Notes: generated from the letters alone by a model not told the origin. 64,000 nt of DNA from UBA11986 sp963734955 (GCA_963734955.1 CAVTJO010000008.1:62001-126000), one strand, 5' to 3'. Numbered from the stretch's first letter, positions 17,088 to 26,600 are shown. Numbers and translations: made by a program.

Positions 17088-17113
17088 GAAATGGAATCTG
17101 GTATGAGTGAAAG

Positions 17114-17146
17114 AAGCCCCGGATGACCTCCGGGGCTTTTTCTTTT
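17114..17146 (+). terminator. Intrinsic terminator ending the pilus-like locus
   Basis: AAGCCCCGGA (17114-17123), loop TGACC, TCCGGGGCTT (17129-17138), a perfect ten-base-pair stem whose T-rich end continues TTTCTTTT. It closes transcription before uvrA. Confidence 0.95.
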
Positions 17147-17262
17147 CTCGCGGTCCGTGAGCGATTCGGAACCATCTCTCCAGAGCGTCAGTTGATTTTT
17201 CTCCGCTTTTCAAGTAGGTTTACATTTGATCATTTAGTGAAAATCCACGACTACCTTCTGTC

Positions 17263-20067
17263 ATGCCGGGAAACGGGTCGGGCAAAATTGTCATCCGCGG
17301 TGCGCGTGTCCACAATCTCAAAAACATCAGTCTTGAGATTCCACGCAACAAGCTGATCGTGTTCACCGGAGTAAGCGGCTCAGGGAAATCCAGCCTCGCG
17401 TTCGATACGATTTATGCTGAAGGTCAGCGACGCTACATCGAAAGTCTCTCCTCGTACGCCAGACAGTTCCTCGAGCGCATGGACAAGCCCGATGTGGATC
17501 TTATCCAGGGCATCAGTCCGGCCATGGCGATCGAGCAGAAAACGAATACCCGAAATCCCCGCTCCACAGTTGCCACAAGCACAGAGATCTACGATTATCT
17601 CCGCCTCCTCTTTGCGCGGATTGGCAAGACCTATTGCGAAAAATGCGGTCGGCAGGTGGTTCGGGATTCGGTACAAACTGTCGTCAGCGCTCTGGTTGAC
17701 GAGCTTGCCGCCTTGGGAGATTCCTCCGGCAAGATCTATGTGACATTCCCGTTGCCTGTCCATCCAAAGGAATCTCTGGAGCAAGCGTGCGCGAATCTCA
17801 AGAAGGAAGGCTTCTTTCGGTTGTTGCTCGATGGCGTGGTTGTCGATTTGAATGAATCCGCGGTCCCGGCCAAGAAGAAAAGCACGGATATTCAGGTTCT
17901 CGTGGATCGACTTGTGTTCAGATCTGGCGAGGAGAATTCACGCGTTGCCGATTCCATTGAAACGGCCTTTGCGTCGGGAGGGGGAAAAGCCGTGGTGCAG
18001 TTTGTCGAATCCGCTAAGGTGCTGCGGTTCAACCAGAACTTCGAATGTCCTGACTGTCACATCGCCTACGAAGAACCGACACCAAGGCTGTTCTCATTCA
18101 ATAATCCGTTTGGAGCGTGTCCTGAATGCCAGGGGTTTGGTCGGGCCATTGGGATCGATATGAATCTTGTGGTCCCCGATGGAACCAGAACATTGCGTGG
18201 AGGTGCGATCCAACCGTGGACGACGCCGAAATTTATCGAGAACCAACGGAGGATGCTCAGGATTGCCAGGCAGGCGCAACTGCGCACTGAGGTTCCATTT
18301 GTAGAGCTTACCGCACGCGAGCGTCAGGTCGTGATGACCGGCTATGAGGATTTTGACGGTGTGCTTGGTTTCTTCAAGACAGTGGAACGTAAATCTTACA
18401 AGATCTATTACCGTGTTCTTCTGAGCCGGTACCGCGGATATACTGAGTGTCCGGCTTGTGGAGGATCACGACTTCGAAAGGAAGCGCTTAATGTGAAGGT
18501 GAGCGGGAAGAGGATCTCGGAAGTGGTGAGGATGACTATTTCGGATGCACACGGGTTCTTCACTTCTCTCCATCTCCCCCCCCATGAGTACGAGATTGGC
18601 AAACGCATCCTCAACGAAATCAACAAACGGCTCAACTACCTGAATGAAGTGGGAATCGGATACCTTACGCTCGACAGGCTTTCAAGCACGCTGTCGGGTG
18701 GTGAATCGCAACGTATTAACCTTGCGACCTCTCTCGGATCGGCCCTTGTCGGGGCGCTCTATGTGCTTGATGAACCGAGCATAGGCTTGCACCCACGGGA
18801 CAACGAGAGATTCATCGGTATTCTCAAGGCGTTGCGCGATATTGGCAATTCCGTGATCGTCGTCGAGCACGACGCAGACATGATGAAGGCAAGTGATGTT
18901 ATCGTTGACCTGGGGCCAAGGGCCGGCGAGGAAGGAGGTGAAGTGGTGTTCAACGGATCACCAGCCGAGATTCTTTCACATTCGAGTTCACTGACAGGGG
19001 CGTATCTTTCCGGAAGAATGAGGATTCCCGTTCCTTCCGTCAGGAGACCGTTGAACGGACATGCGATCGTGATCCGGGGAGCCGCACAGAACAATCTCAA
19101 GAACATCGATGTCACAATTCCACTCCATGCACTCGTATGTGTCACCGGTGTGAGTGGAAGCGGGAAGAGCACACTGGTGAATGACATTGCGTACGCCGGG
19201 CTCCGTCGCCGCAAAGGGGACGTCAGTGTTCCTGAGGGTATCTGCCGCTCGATCGAGGGTGACGAGTATATCAGCCACATCGAGCTGGTCGACCAATCGC
19301 CGATTGGTAGAACGCCACGCTCCAATCCTGCGACCTACATCGGCGTCTTTGATCTTATCAGGAATCTTTTTGCTGCCACACAGGCTGCGAAAGTGCACGG
19401 GCTGACTCCCGGTCATTTCTCATTCAACGTGCCGAATGGGAGGTGCGATGCGTGCGAAGGTGACGGCACGATCAGAGTGGAAATGCAGTTTCTCGCCGAC
19501 CTGTATCTGCCGTGTGATGTCTGCAAGGGCAAACGATACAAACAGGAAGTGCTCGATATCCAGTACCGCGGGAAGAATGTCGATGATGTGCTACAGATGA
19601 CAGTGACGGAAGCGATGCAATTTTTCCGCGCCAGCGCAGGAAGCATGAAAGTGGCAAACAAGCTAAAGGTGCTCGACGATGTCGGTCTCGGTTACATCAG
19701 ACTCGGGCAATCAGCCACGTCGCTATCGGGCGGCGAGGCGCAGCGAATAAAGCTTGCCGCACATCTCGTCTCCCCGGAGGCTGGCCATACGCTGTTTGTG
19801 TTCGATGAGCCGACGACAGGTTTACACTTCGACGATATTGCAAAGCTGATTGCATGTTTTGACGCGCTGATCGAAGCCGGTAACTCGGTGGTGATTATTG
19901 AACACAATTTGGACGTAATCAAGTGCGCGGACTACATCATCGATCTGGGCCCTGAAGCGGGTGAGGAAGGTGGTCAGATTGTAGGGACAGGCTCCCCCGA
20001 AGAAATCTCAGCGAATCCGGCCTCGCATACAGGAAGGTTCCTTCGTCCGTATCTGAAGATCAGATAG
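17263..20067 (+). CDS. uvrA: Excinuclease ABC subunit A
   Basis: This 934-residue protein is the damage-recognition ATPase of nucleotide excision repair, which loads UvrB on distorted DNA. It has two ABC-type ATPase halves. The first Walker A is GVSGSGKS at 36-43 with the signature LSGGESQRINLA; the second is GVSGSGKST with LSGGEAQRIKLA. Three zinc modules are visible: CEKC, the pair CPDC and CPEC, and the pair CDAC and CDVC. The sequence YIESLSSYARQFLERMDKP is highly conserved in UvrA. Length is normal (about 940). It is transcribed alone; a pilus-locus terminator lies 120 bases upstream. Confidence 0.98.
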   Translation: MPGNGSGKIVIRGARVHNLKNISLEIPRNKLIVFTGVSGSGKSSLAFDTIYAEGQRRYIESLSSYARQFLERMDKPDVDLIQGISPAMAIEQKTNTRNPRSTVATSTEIYDYLRLLFARIGKTYCEKCGRQVVRDSVQTVVSALVDELAALGDSSGKIYVTFPLPVHPKESLEQACANLKKEGFFRLLLDGVVVDLNESAVPAKKKSTDIQVLVDRLVFRSGEENSRVADSIETAFASGGGKAVVQFVESAKVLRFNQNFECPDCHIAYEEPTPRLFSFNNPFGACPECQGFGRAIGIDMNLVVPDGTRTLRGGAIQPWTTPKFIENQRRMLRIARQAQLRTEVPFVELTARERQVVMTGYEDFDGVLGFFKTVERKSYKIYYRVLLSRYRGYTECPACGGSRLRKEALNVKVSGKRISEVVRMTISDAHGFFTSLHLPPHEYEIGKRILNEINKRLNYLNEVGIGYLTLDRLSSTLSGGESQRINLATSLGSALVGALYVLDEPSIGLHPRDNERFIGILKALRDIGNSVIVVEHDADMMKASDVIVDLGPRAGEEGGEVVFNGSPAEILSHSSSLTGAYLSGRMRIPVPSVRRPLNGHAIVIRGAAQNNLKNIDVTIPLHALVCVTGVSGSGKSTLVNDIAYAGLRRRKGDVSVPEGICRSIEGDEYISHIELVDQSPIGRTPRSNPATYIGVFDLIRNLFAATQAAKVHGLTPGHFSFNVPNGRCDACEGDGTIRVEMQFLADLYLPCDVCKGKRYKQEVLDIQYRGKNVDDVLQMTVTEAMQFFRASAGSMKVANKLKVLDDVGLGYIRLGQSATSLSGGEAQRIKLAAHLVSPEAGHTLFVFDEPTTGLHFDDIAKLIACFDALIEAGNSVVIIEHNLDVIKCADYIIDLGPEAGEEGGQIVGTGSPEEISANPASHTGRFLRPYLKIR

Positions 20068-20140
20068 ATAGGTGACCTGGGTGACTCTTATCACCGCACG
20101 CGCCGGACGATTCGTTTATATTAGACCCGTCGAAACACTA

Positions 20141-20200
20141 GAAAGGCATTGGTGCCACAATGGATTTAGGGGAGGTCCTGCGTGTGTGCCGATGCCTTTC
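20141..20200. repeat. Inverted repeat between convergent uvrA and OMP genes
   Basis: GAAAGGCATTGG (20141-20152) pairs with CCGATGCCTTTC (20189-20200) over 12 positions with one mismatch, enclosing a 36-base loop that contains GGGGAGGTCCTG. No T tract follows on either strand. It may be a bidirectional stop, mRNA 3' protector or small structured RNA. Confidence 0.5.
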
Positions 20201-20204
20201 GCCA

Positions 20205-20975
20205 CTAATAGGCCATCCCGACGTTCAAGGTGATAAAGAACCCTCCGAAGTCCTTTTTTGTGGCAGCAATAGCACCTGTGCTGAGGTTGTATAACGATGG
20301 GATACCGTTACCGAAGAGGTATGTGAAGTAGTATCTGAAATTCACGCCGAACAGGTTCGACTTCTCCGTTCCGAAATTTGCCCCGAATCCAATAAACCCG
20401 CCGAGCGTGTAGTGAGGCTGTCCACGTCCGAGGGCTTTGAAGAATTCAACCTGCTGAAACACGACTCCATCCACCGTTTGCGTGATGTCAGTGAACGGTG
20501 TAACATAAATCATTGTCGGACCAGCACCTGCATTGATGTACGGTCGGAAATTATCGGTGATGTCGTCTTTGAACATGCGGTGCTGGACGCCGAATGTCAA
20601 CGGGATAACGAGGAAGCGGTTGAGTTTGCCGGGCACGTACGAAGTGTTCGTATAGATATCGAACTGTTCAACCTCACGGTCATCCTTCGATTCCGATACC
20701 GAGATTGACGTGAACCCGAACCATTCTTCGCTGAATTCACGTCTGTAAAAAGCTCCCAGCCCGAATCCGCCGTTAGAGATGAGGATGTCAACTCCCCAGG
20801 CGTTGCGGAAGGTCTCGGCAGGGGGAGTGATATCGCGGGATGAGTCGGCGACAGGAGGGGCGAAGATTTGACCGCTCATCGTTCCAGTGGAGGTTTGTGC
20901 TCCCGCGAATCCAATCATGGAGAAGAGGAGAATTCCCAGAACTCCATGTACACGCCCATTCATCAATCCCTTCAT
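20205..20975 (-). CDS. Secreted outer-membrane beta-barrel-like protein
   Basis: This 256-residue protein starts at the ATG at 20975, which has GGAGG at ideal spacing. Starts further upstream would add 50 codons inside the 3' end of the methyltransferase gene. The N-terminus is a signal peptide ending FAGAQT. The rest alternates aromatic/Gly-rich strands (GGFGLGAFYRREFSEEWFGF; NLFGVNFRYYFTYLFG; FGGFFITLNVGMAY) as in eight- to twelve-stranded barrels, and the last residue is Tyr, typical of outer-membrane insertion. No specific family is recognised. It lies 62 bases downstream of the methyltransferase on the same strand. Confidence 0.75.
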   Translation of the reverse strand: MKGLMNGRVHGVLGILLFSMIGFAGAQTSTGTMSGQIFAPPVADSSRDITPPAETFRNAWGVDILISNGGFGLGAFYRREFSEEWFGFTSISVSESKDDREVEQFDIYTNTSYVPGKLNRFLVIPLTFGVQHRMFKDDITDNFRPYINAGAGPTMIYVTPFTDITQTVDGVVFQQVEFFKALGRGQPHYTLGGFIGFGANFGTEKSNLFGVNFRYYFTYLFGNGIPSLYNLSTGAIAATKKDFGGFFITLNVGMAY

Positions 20976-21037
20976 CGGTTCTTCCCTCCGTTCTTGAATA
21001 ACCTCCGGTTCACAAAGCAAGATATGCGCTTTCAATT

Positions 21038-22222
21038 TCAAAAGCAACGGAAGACCCCGAACTTCAGGTAGCGTGTTTCCGGCACGTTTGGCAAAGTCGG
21101 ATGATCCGAAGCGGCGCCACGCCAATCAAGTAACTGGAGGGCTCGTCCCGATTTTCTTGCTGACTCGTCGACGAGGTCGAGAAATACTTCAGGTTCAATG
21201 TGATGTGAACAGGAGGACGTCAGCAGAATTCCTCCTTTCCGGAGCACCCGGAACGTCTTTGTATGGAGATCCTTATACCCCTTCCTTGCAGTCGTCACGC
21301 TCTTCTTGTTCTTTGTGAATGAAGGAGGATCGAGAACTGCGACATCGAATTGCGTTCCTGCCGTGTCGAACTCTTCCAGCTTGTCGAAGACATCACCACG
21401 CTCGAAATGTACAGTCTCCAGGCCATTCAGAGAGGCATTGTGGCGGGCCCGGGAGACCGCGTCCTCGGATGCATCGACCCCCCGGACAGTTGCCGCCCCT
21501 GCGGCTGCCGCATTGAGTGCAAATCCTCCGTCGTTGCAAAAACAATCCAGCACGTTGGCTGATTGCGCGAATTGCCTGATGGCCAGCCGGTTTGCACGCT
21601 GGTCGAAGAAGAATCCTGTTTTCTGGCCTTGCAGGGGATCAACTTCATACCTGAGGTTGTGCTCGGTGATGATGAGCGACGAACACGTTCCGCGCAGAAT
21701 GCCTTTTCGCATGTCCAGTTTCTCAAGTGTACGCAGAGGCGACTCGTTACGTTCGACAATGCCGCGTGGTTGCAATACCGTCTGAAGAGCGTCACAGATG
21801 ATGGACAAACGCGAATCCATCCCGAATGCGAATGCTTGAATCGAAAGCACATCACCATACTTGTCGACGATCAGGCCGGGAAGAAAATCTCCTTCACCGT
21901 GGATAAGCCGGAACGACTCGCTCGTGGGATAGAGCTTTCTTCTCAGGTCGAGTGCTGTAATGATGCGACGCTCAAAGAAACCGTAGTCAATCTCCTCGAT
22001 AACCCGTGAGAGCATCCGGAACGCAATAAGTGAATGCGGATTGAAGAACCCGATCCCGAGCGAGAGCCCGCCCGATGCGCGGAGTTCCACAACATCGCCG
22101 ATAGACGGCGCGCCCCTGATCTCCTGGACTTCATTGCTGAAGACCCATGGATGACCGGCATTGATGCGGCGCTCTTCGTTTCGCTTGAGTACGATGTACT
22201 TGTCGAGGTGCGGTGGGCTCAT
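21038..22222 (-). CDS. Class I SAM-dependent rRNA methyltransferase, RlmI/RlmK-N-type
   Basis: This 394-residue protein, from the ATG at 22222 (an upstream TTG is the only longer option), has an N-terminal PUA-like region (RRINAGHPWVFSNEV), a central linker and a Rossmann SAM-binding domain (ANVLDCFCNDGGFALNAAAA, motif I). The catalytic DPPSFTKNK motif and a Cys-containing LTSSCSHH motif (m5C catalytic type) follow. This is the RlmI (23S rRNA m5C1962) architecture. RlmI itself is about 396 residues, matching well. It is divergently arranged to the HAD gene, with a shared upstream region of 117 bases. Confidence 0.88.
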   Translation of the reverse strand: MSPPHLDKYIVLKRNEERRINAGHPWVFSNEVQEIRGAPSIGDVVELRASGGLSLGIGFFNPHSLIAFRMLSRVIEEIDYGFFERRIITALDLRRKLYPTSESFRLIHGEGDFLPGLIVDKYGDVLSIQAFAFGMDSRLSIICDALQTVLQPRGIVERNESPLRTLEKLDMRKGILRGTCSSLIITEHNLRYEVDPLQGQKTGFFFDQRANRLAIRQFAQSANVLDCFCNDGGFALNAAAAGAATVRGVDASEDAVSRARHNASLNGLETVHFERGDVFDKLEEFDTAGTQFDVAVLDPPSFTKNKKSVTTARKGYKDLHTKTFRVLRKGGILLTSSCSHHIEPEVFLDLVDESARKSGRALQLLDWRGAASDHPTLPNVPETRYLKFGVFRCF

Positions 22223-22281
22223 AAGGCGTTTCAAGGTATCAAGAAGGTCCGGGAATTGCAAGAATGGCTGCGACGTGTTCG

Positions 22282-22310
22282 TTGAATGTCGGGGCGATTA
22301 TGGTTATATT
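22282..22310 (+). promoter_or_regulatory. Sigma-70-type promoter for the HAD/membrane protein/T9SS plug operon
   Basis: TTGAAT (22282-22287), 17 bases, TATATT (22305-22310). The transcript would start near 22317, 23 bases before the HAD gene ATG. Confidence 0.7.
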
Positions 22311-22339
22311 TTCACAAGACAACAAGGATTTCCGGAATC

Positions 22340-23002
22340 ATGAAGAATGCAACTCAAGTCTCATGCGTCATCTTCGATATGGACGGAACGCTGACGAAAA
22401 CAAACGAATTGATTTTCGAAAGCTTCAATTATGTTGCCGAGAAGTATGCTGGGAAAAGGCTCTCCCCCGGAGAGATCATAGCGCTATTCGGACCTCCCGA
22501 GGAAGGTGGACTGTGCAGGGTTGTTGGTCCAGACGCCGTGGATAAGGCGATGGACGATCTTTGCTCCTATTATCAAACGAACCACAGCCGGCTTGCGTCG
22601 TTGCATGCCGGCATTGAGGACCTGTTGCGATTTCTCAAGGGTCGCGGAATGAAGCTTGCGATCTTCACCGGGAAAGGGAAACGCACAGCGACTATCACCC
22701 TGGAGGCGCTGAAGATTGCTGGATATTTCGACCTTGTTGTCTCAGGGTCTGATGTTGTCAACCACAAGCCTCACCATGAAGGGATCACGAGGGTCATCGA
22801 ACGGTTTTCCCTTCGCCCAGACGACGTGCTGATGGTCGGTGACAGCGTGGGTGATGTGAAAGCATCGCGCGGGGCGGGAGTGAAGGTCGCGGCAGTGCTC
22901 TGGGATTCATACGATCGTGACCGTGTGCTGAATGCGGGTGCTGATTATGTCTTCCACGACGTAACCGAAATGCACAGATGGTTCGAGTCCCATATCAACT
23001 GA
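22340..23002 (+). CDS. HAD-superfamily phosphatase, phosphoglycolate-phosphatase-like
   Basis: This 220-residue protein runs from the ATG at 22340 (an ATG-less extension upstream overlaps the promoter). Motif I is FDMDGTLTKTN with nucleophile D13 and D15, motif II the T in AIFTGKG, and the Lys is in VVNHKPHHEG. Motif III/IV is LMVGDSVGDVKASRGAG. The alpha-helical cap between residues 20 and 90 is the C1 type found in Gph/PpaX-like enzymes. The substrate cannot be told from sequence: 2-phosphoglycolate or pyrophosphate are the usual possibilities. The next gene starts 11 bases after the stop. Confidence 0.9.
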   Translation: MKNATQVSCVIFDMDGTLTKTNELIFESFNYVAEKYAGKRLSPGEIIALFGPPEEGGLCRVVGPDAVDKAMDDLCSYYQTNHSRLASLHAGIEDLLRFLKGRGMKLAIFTGKGKRTATITLEALKIAGYFDLVVSGSDVVNHKPHHEGITRVIERFSLRPDDVLMVGDSVGDVKASRGAGVKVAAVLWDSYDRDRVLNAGADYVFHDVTEMHRWFESHIN

Positions 23003-23013
23003 CCAGTTGACTG

Positions 23014-24312
23014 ATGAGTGACGAACAGCAGTCCTTTGTCATTACGGTGACCCGCTACGGACTGCCGGTTGTCGTGGGTATTTTCTATCTCACTGCTTCG
23101 CTCGGTTTTTCGTATACCTCCGACAGCACATTCCAACTGCTGGGTGCTGCAAGAGATGCTACTTCGGTTTCCGAAGGGTTCCCCAGTCCTTTGTGGCAGT
23201 TCCTTCTGATGATCGGTGGGTCGCTCGGTGTGGATCAATTGCTTGCTTCAAAGGTGCTCAGCCTGGTGTTCTCGTCCGCTGCGATTCTTGTGGCGTATCT
23301 TGTTGCCACTGAGGTTCTTGGCGATCGGTTGATGGCCTTCTGCGTTTCTCTGGTATTCGGAATGGAAGGATGGATGTTGCAACTCGCTCCGTCTGGCTCT
23401 GCGCTTGCCATGGCAATTCTCCTGTTGTTGACGGGGATGTTCTTCATACTGAGGAACGAGTATGTGGCCGCCCCATTCATCTTCGGGCTTTGCACGCTCG
23501 TGTTTTGGCAGGCCGTGGTTCTTCTCGTCCCGCTTTGGATGGACATCTGGATCAATTCGGTAAACAAACGTCGTGCAGTCAAAGTCGTCCTTAGTGCCTG
23601 CATCGTATATTGCAGTTCGCTTCTTCCATTGGTGTTGTATTCCTGGAGCAGCGGTTCCAGAGTGCTGCCGACCATGCTTCGGGTCGTAGAACTCCCGCAA
23701 ATGTCCGTGATAGCCGCTGTGATTCTTGGTCTGCTCACGCTCCTTGGGGTTGCAGGACTGGGCCTCGTGATGAAGTCTTCAGAAAAGGGGCTTGAAGTAT
23801 TGCGGACGAATGGGGGAGTGGTTGCATTTACAATAACGGTGATCCTGGTGTCGTTCGTGTACCACAGTCAGGTCTGGCTTGGGGCATTGCCCCTCATCAT
23901 TGTTTATGCGTATGCCGGATTTGCAGTGATACTGAAACGGATCGGCAGGCAGCGACTGCTGTACAGCCTGTTGTTTGTGATAACCGGTTTGCTGGTCGTT
24001 CATCTCCAGATCGAATATCAACGCACGAACAAGCCGTCCATGGCCGCTGCCGTTGAAAAGAACGCGGAGCTTCGGATTCTCGCGGAATGGCTCAGGACAA
24101 ATTCTTCGAATGTGAGTTCTGTTTGCGCTGAGCAACCAGGGATCGTAGGATATTACGCAGAAAGGCCCGTTGATCCTTTGAGTGACAATGAAGAAGCCGC
24201 TTGTGCTTTGATTGTAACATCCCGGCGTGAAGTTGCAGGATATGATTTGGCCTTCAGGCCGGTAGCGCCGCCTAACGACGGAAGGCATTATGCAGTATGG
24301 AGGGAAAAATGA
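23014..24312 (+). CDS. Polytopic membrane protein, possible GT-C-type glycosyltransferase
   Basis: This 432-residue protein has about ten hydrophobic segments (for example VGIFYLTASLGFSY, LLTGMFFILRNEYVAAPFI, VLSACIVYCSSLLPLVLYSW), then a C-terminal soluble tail of about 90 residues. The early luminal Asp (YTSDSTFQLLGAAR) and the architecture recall GT-C/PMT-like or mannosyltransferase-type proteins. I could not identify a specific family. The stop overlaps the start of the T9SS plug gene by ATGA (24309-24312), so the two are translationally coupled. Confidence 0.75.
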   Translation: MSDEQQSFVITVTRYGLPVVVGIFYLTASLGFSYTSDSTFQLLGAARDATSVSEGFPSPLWQFLLMIGGSLGVDQLLASKVLSLVFSSAAILVAYLVATEVLGDRLMAFCVSLVFGMEGWMLQLAPSGSALAMAILLLLTGMFFILRNEYVAAPFIFGLCTLVFWQAVVLLVPLWMDIWINSVNKRRAVKVVLSACIVYCSSLLPLVLYSWSSGSRVLPTMLRVVELPQMSVIAAVILGLLTLLGVAGLGLVMKSSEKGLEVLRTNGGVVAFTITVILVSFVYHSQVWLGALPLIIVYAYAGFAVILKRIGRQRLLYSLLFVITGLLVVHLQIEYQRTNKPSMAAAVEKNAELRILAEWLRTNSSNVSSVCAEQPGIVGYYAERPVDPLSDNEEAACALIVTSRREVAGYDLAFRPVAPPNDGRHYAVWREK

Positions 24313-25592
24313 CCCGGTCCATAGGATGGAGTTTGATGGCGCTGAGCACCTGGGCCTACAGTCAAGATTTTGAGGTCCGCGGTCTTTCGGTGTATGGCGG
24401 CAGTGGAGAAGATAGCGTTCCTGTCATTGTGCGGGACAGTACAGGACATGCGATGGCTTCATCGCAATACATCACCATCCAATTTGACGTCCAGGGCAAG
24501 GAACCGCCACAGTTTCGGATCAGGTTTCTCCACTGCAACCGCGACTGGGTGCCGGATCAGAATTTGTTTGTCCAGGACGAAACACACAATACATCATTCA
24601 TTCTCGACTATCGTACATCACCGAATGGAGTTGAGTACTATTCGTATCGTTACGCGAATCATTTTCCGGATCAGGACGACATTGTACGGTTCAATTATTC
24701 GGGAAACTGGATCTTTCAGATCATGGACAAGGAGGAAAAGAACATCTTCGCAGACGGAAGATTCTTCGTTGTGGATGGCGTTTCCAAAGTGGCTGTTTCA
24801 GTGACCAACGATTATCTCACAGATGCGTTACCTCCTCTCAATCAGGTTCACAAGGTGAAAGTGGATGTTCAACTGCCGAATGAGATCGATGGCTACTTCT
24901 ATACCACGGTGGATGTGTATCAGAACCGGAGGTTCTTCAACCCGTACCGCATCGATGTGAACGATCGAGACCCTTATACCACCGTTGAGGGTTTTAACCT
25001 CGGCTACAGGCTCTTTACGATACGTAACCTGTTGCCTGGAAATGAATACCGAACACTGAACATCAGCAACATGACGCGGTACCCCAACAGGTCGGTCGTT
25101 CGGCTGGTTGATGGCGCCGATCAACCCAGACCGTACTGGCGAACCGGGCCCGATGGAAATGGGACTGCGTCGTTGAATAGCTTCACAGGATTGAGCTCGG
25201 ACTATCTCGACGTACTCTTCCGGCTGGATTTGTCATCCCTGGATCCTCACAAGATTCTTGCCGGAGGAACCGCGGTGTACGTTGCCGGTCCGTTTAATCA
25301 GTGGAACCCGGTCGCTGAGGACCAGCTGGCCTATGACGATTCAGAGCGATGTTACGTCGTCCAGAAACTGCTGCGACGTGGAATTTACGATTATCAATAT
25401 GTAACGGGCACCTGGGATCCAGGTTCCAAAGAAGTCGTGCATCAGGATTGGGTTGCATTGGAAGGGAATGACTGGCGGACGACCAATACATACTACACGA
25501 TGATCTATTATAATGATGCGCGCTTCGGGGGATTTGACCGGATCGTCGGGTTCGGGGTGGGGCGGAGCCCGGGTACCAACTCTACAAATTAA
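24309..25592 (+). CDS. Type IX secretion plug protein (DUF5103 family)
   Basis: This 427-residue protein starts at the ATG at 24309 (SD GGAGGG), overlapping the preceding stop. A short signal peptide ends near WAYSQ. The DUF5103-type features are visible: IRFLHCNRDWVPDQNL, SPNGVEYYSYRYANHFP, RFNYSGNWIFQIMDKEEKN and FFVVDGVSKV. The C-terminal part (VYVAGPFNQWNPVAEDQL) looks like an AMPK/CBM48-type Ig fold. In the T9SS of Bacteroidota, Plug closes the SprA/Sov outer-membrane pore laterally. Its presence indicates a T9SS and agrees with the sorting domain at the end of the M14 peptidase at 53816. No other T9SS core gene is in the window. Confidence 0.85.
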   Translation: MTRSIGWSLMALSTWAYSQDFEVRGLSVYGGSGEDSVPVIVRDSTGHAMASSQYITIQFDVQGKEPPQFRIRFLHCNRDWVPDQNLFVQDETHNTSFILDYRTSPNGVEYYSYRYANHFPDQDDIVRFNYSGNWIFQIMDKEEKNIFADGRFFVVDGVSKVAVSVTNDYLTDALPPLNQVHKVKVDVQLPNEIDGYFYTTVDVYQNRRFFNPYRIDVNDRDPYTTVEGFNLGYRLFTIRNLLPGNEYRTLNISNMTRYPNRSVVRLVDGADQPRPYWRTGPDGNGTASLNSFTGLSSDYLDVLFRLDLSSLDPHKILAGGTAVYVAGPFNQWNPVAEDQLAYDDSERCYVVQKLLRRGIYDYQYVTGTWDPGSKEVVHQDWVALEGNDWRTTNTYYTMIYYNDARFGGFDRIVGFGVGRSPGTNSTN

Positions 25593-25604
25593 CTGAGGAC
25601 ATTC

Positions 25605-26600
25605 TTGGAACAATTGAATATTGGCGTTATTGGGGTGGGACATCTCGGCTCACTCCACGCGAAGATGCTCGCCGAAATCGCAGGTATTCGGCTTGCGGGC
25701 ATTCATGACATTGACATGAAAAAGGCGACCGGGATTGCGAGTGAGTACAAGACGGTTCCCTTCAACGATCTTCATCAACTTCTTTCGGCATGCGATGCTG
25801 TTACCGTGGCGACTCCGACGACGGCGCATTTTGATGTTGCGAGGACTGCGATCGAGAAGGGAAAGCACGTGTTCATTGAAAAGCCGATCACGGAGTCCAT
25901 CAAGGAAGCCGACGAGCTTTGTCGCCTGGCCGCGGGATCCGGCAGGATCATTCAGGTCGGTCACATTGAACGGTTCAACCCCGCCATCCTTGCGCTGGAA
26001 AACTATGAAATCAAGCCGATGTTCGTCGAGTCTCATCGTCTCGCACAATTCAATCCGCGTGGCACTGACGTGGCAGTTGTTCTTGATCTCATGATCCACG
26101 ACATCGATATCATCCTCAGCTTTGTGAAATCACCTGTCGCGCATGTGGATGCAAACGGTGTTGCCGTTGTCTCAGACAGCGTTGATATTGCAAACGCGAG
26201 GATCCAGTTTGAAAACGGCTGTGTTGCCAACGTTACCGCAAGCAGGATTTCCCAGCGCAAGATGCGAAAGATGCGCTTGTTTCAAAAGCATGAGTATATT
26301 TCGATCGATTTTTCCGAAGGCCAGTCGGAGGTGTTTCGGCTCATCGGGGAACATGAGGGACCTCACGCAAAAGGAACATTGATGCTCGGCGAGTTGGGGT
26401 CGGGAAAGCACAAGCGACAGATTGTCTACGAACAGCCTGAAGTAAAGGACGTGAACTCGTTGAAATACGAGCTCGAGTCGTTTGCACGGGCAATTCGTGA
26501 ACACAGCGAACCATTGGTCTCCGGGGAAGATGGAAAGCGTGCGCTCGAAGTTGCCCACAGTATCATGGAGAAGATTGGCCAACAGACCATTCAGCTGTAA
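25605..26600 (+). CDS. Gfo/Idh/MocA-family NAD(P)-dependent oxidoreductase
   Basis: This 331-residue protein has a TTG start at 25605 with GAGG seven bases before. The N-terminal Rossmann fold is IGVIGVGHLGSLHA (GxGxxG), followed by the family motif HVFIEKPITESIKEADELC containing the catalytic-type EKP Lys. A C-terminal alpha/beta domain has the conserved Asp/His-type segment DLMIHDIDIILSF. Substrates of the family are sugars, inositols or related alcohols; nothing here narrows it. The stop TAA overlaps the ATG of the CCA-adding enzyme by one base (TAATG at 26598-26602). Confidence 0.92.
   Translation: MEQLNIGVIGVGHLGSLHAKMLAEIAGIRLAGIHDIDMKKATGIASEYKTVPFNDLHQLLSACDAVTVATPTTAHFDVARTAIEKGKHVFIEKPITESIKEADELCRLAAGSGRIIQVGHIERFNPAILALENYEIKPMFVESHRLAQFNPRGTDVAVVLDLMIHDIDIILSFVKSPVAHVDANGVAVVSDSVDIANARIQFENGCVANVTASRISQRKMRKMRLFQKHEYISIDFSEGQSEVFRLIGEHEGPHAKGTLMLGELGSGKHKRQIVYEQPEVKDVNSLKYELESFARAIREHSEPLVSGEDGKRALEVAHSIMEKIGQQTIQL

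Noticed and set aside
17196..17248. Bacteroides-type TAnnTTTG promoter before uvrA (TACATTTG)
   Set aside because: No matching -33 TTTG at the right distance; other promoters in the window are sigma-70 style.
20126..20204. SRP RNA or other known small RNA between uvrA and the barrel gene
   Set aside because: The conserved SRP core (GGTC-A-GG and GGAAGCAGCC blocks) is absent; only a hairpin remains.
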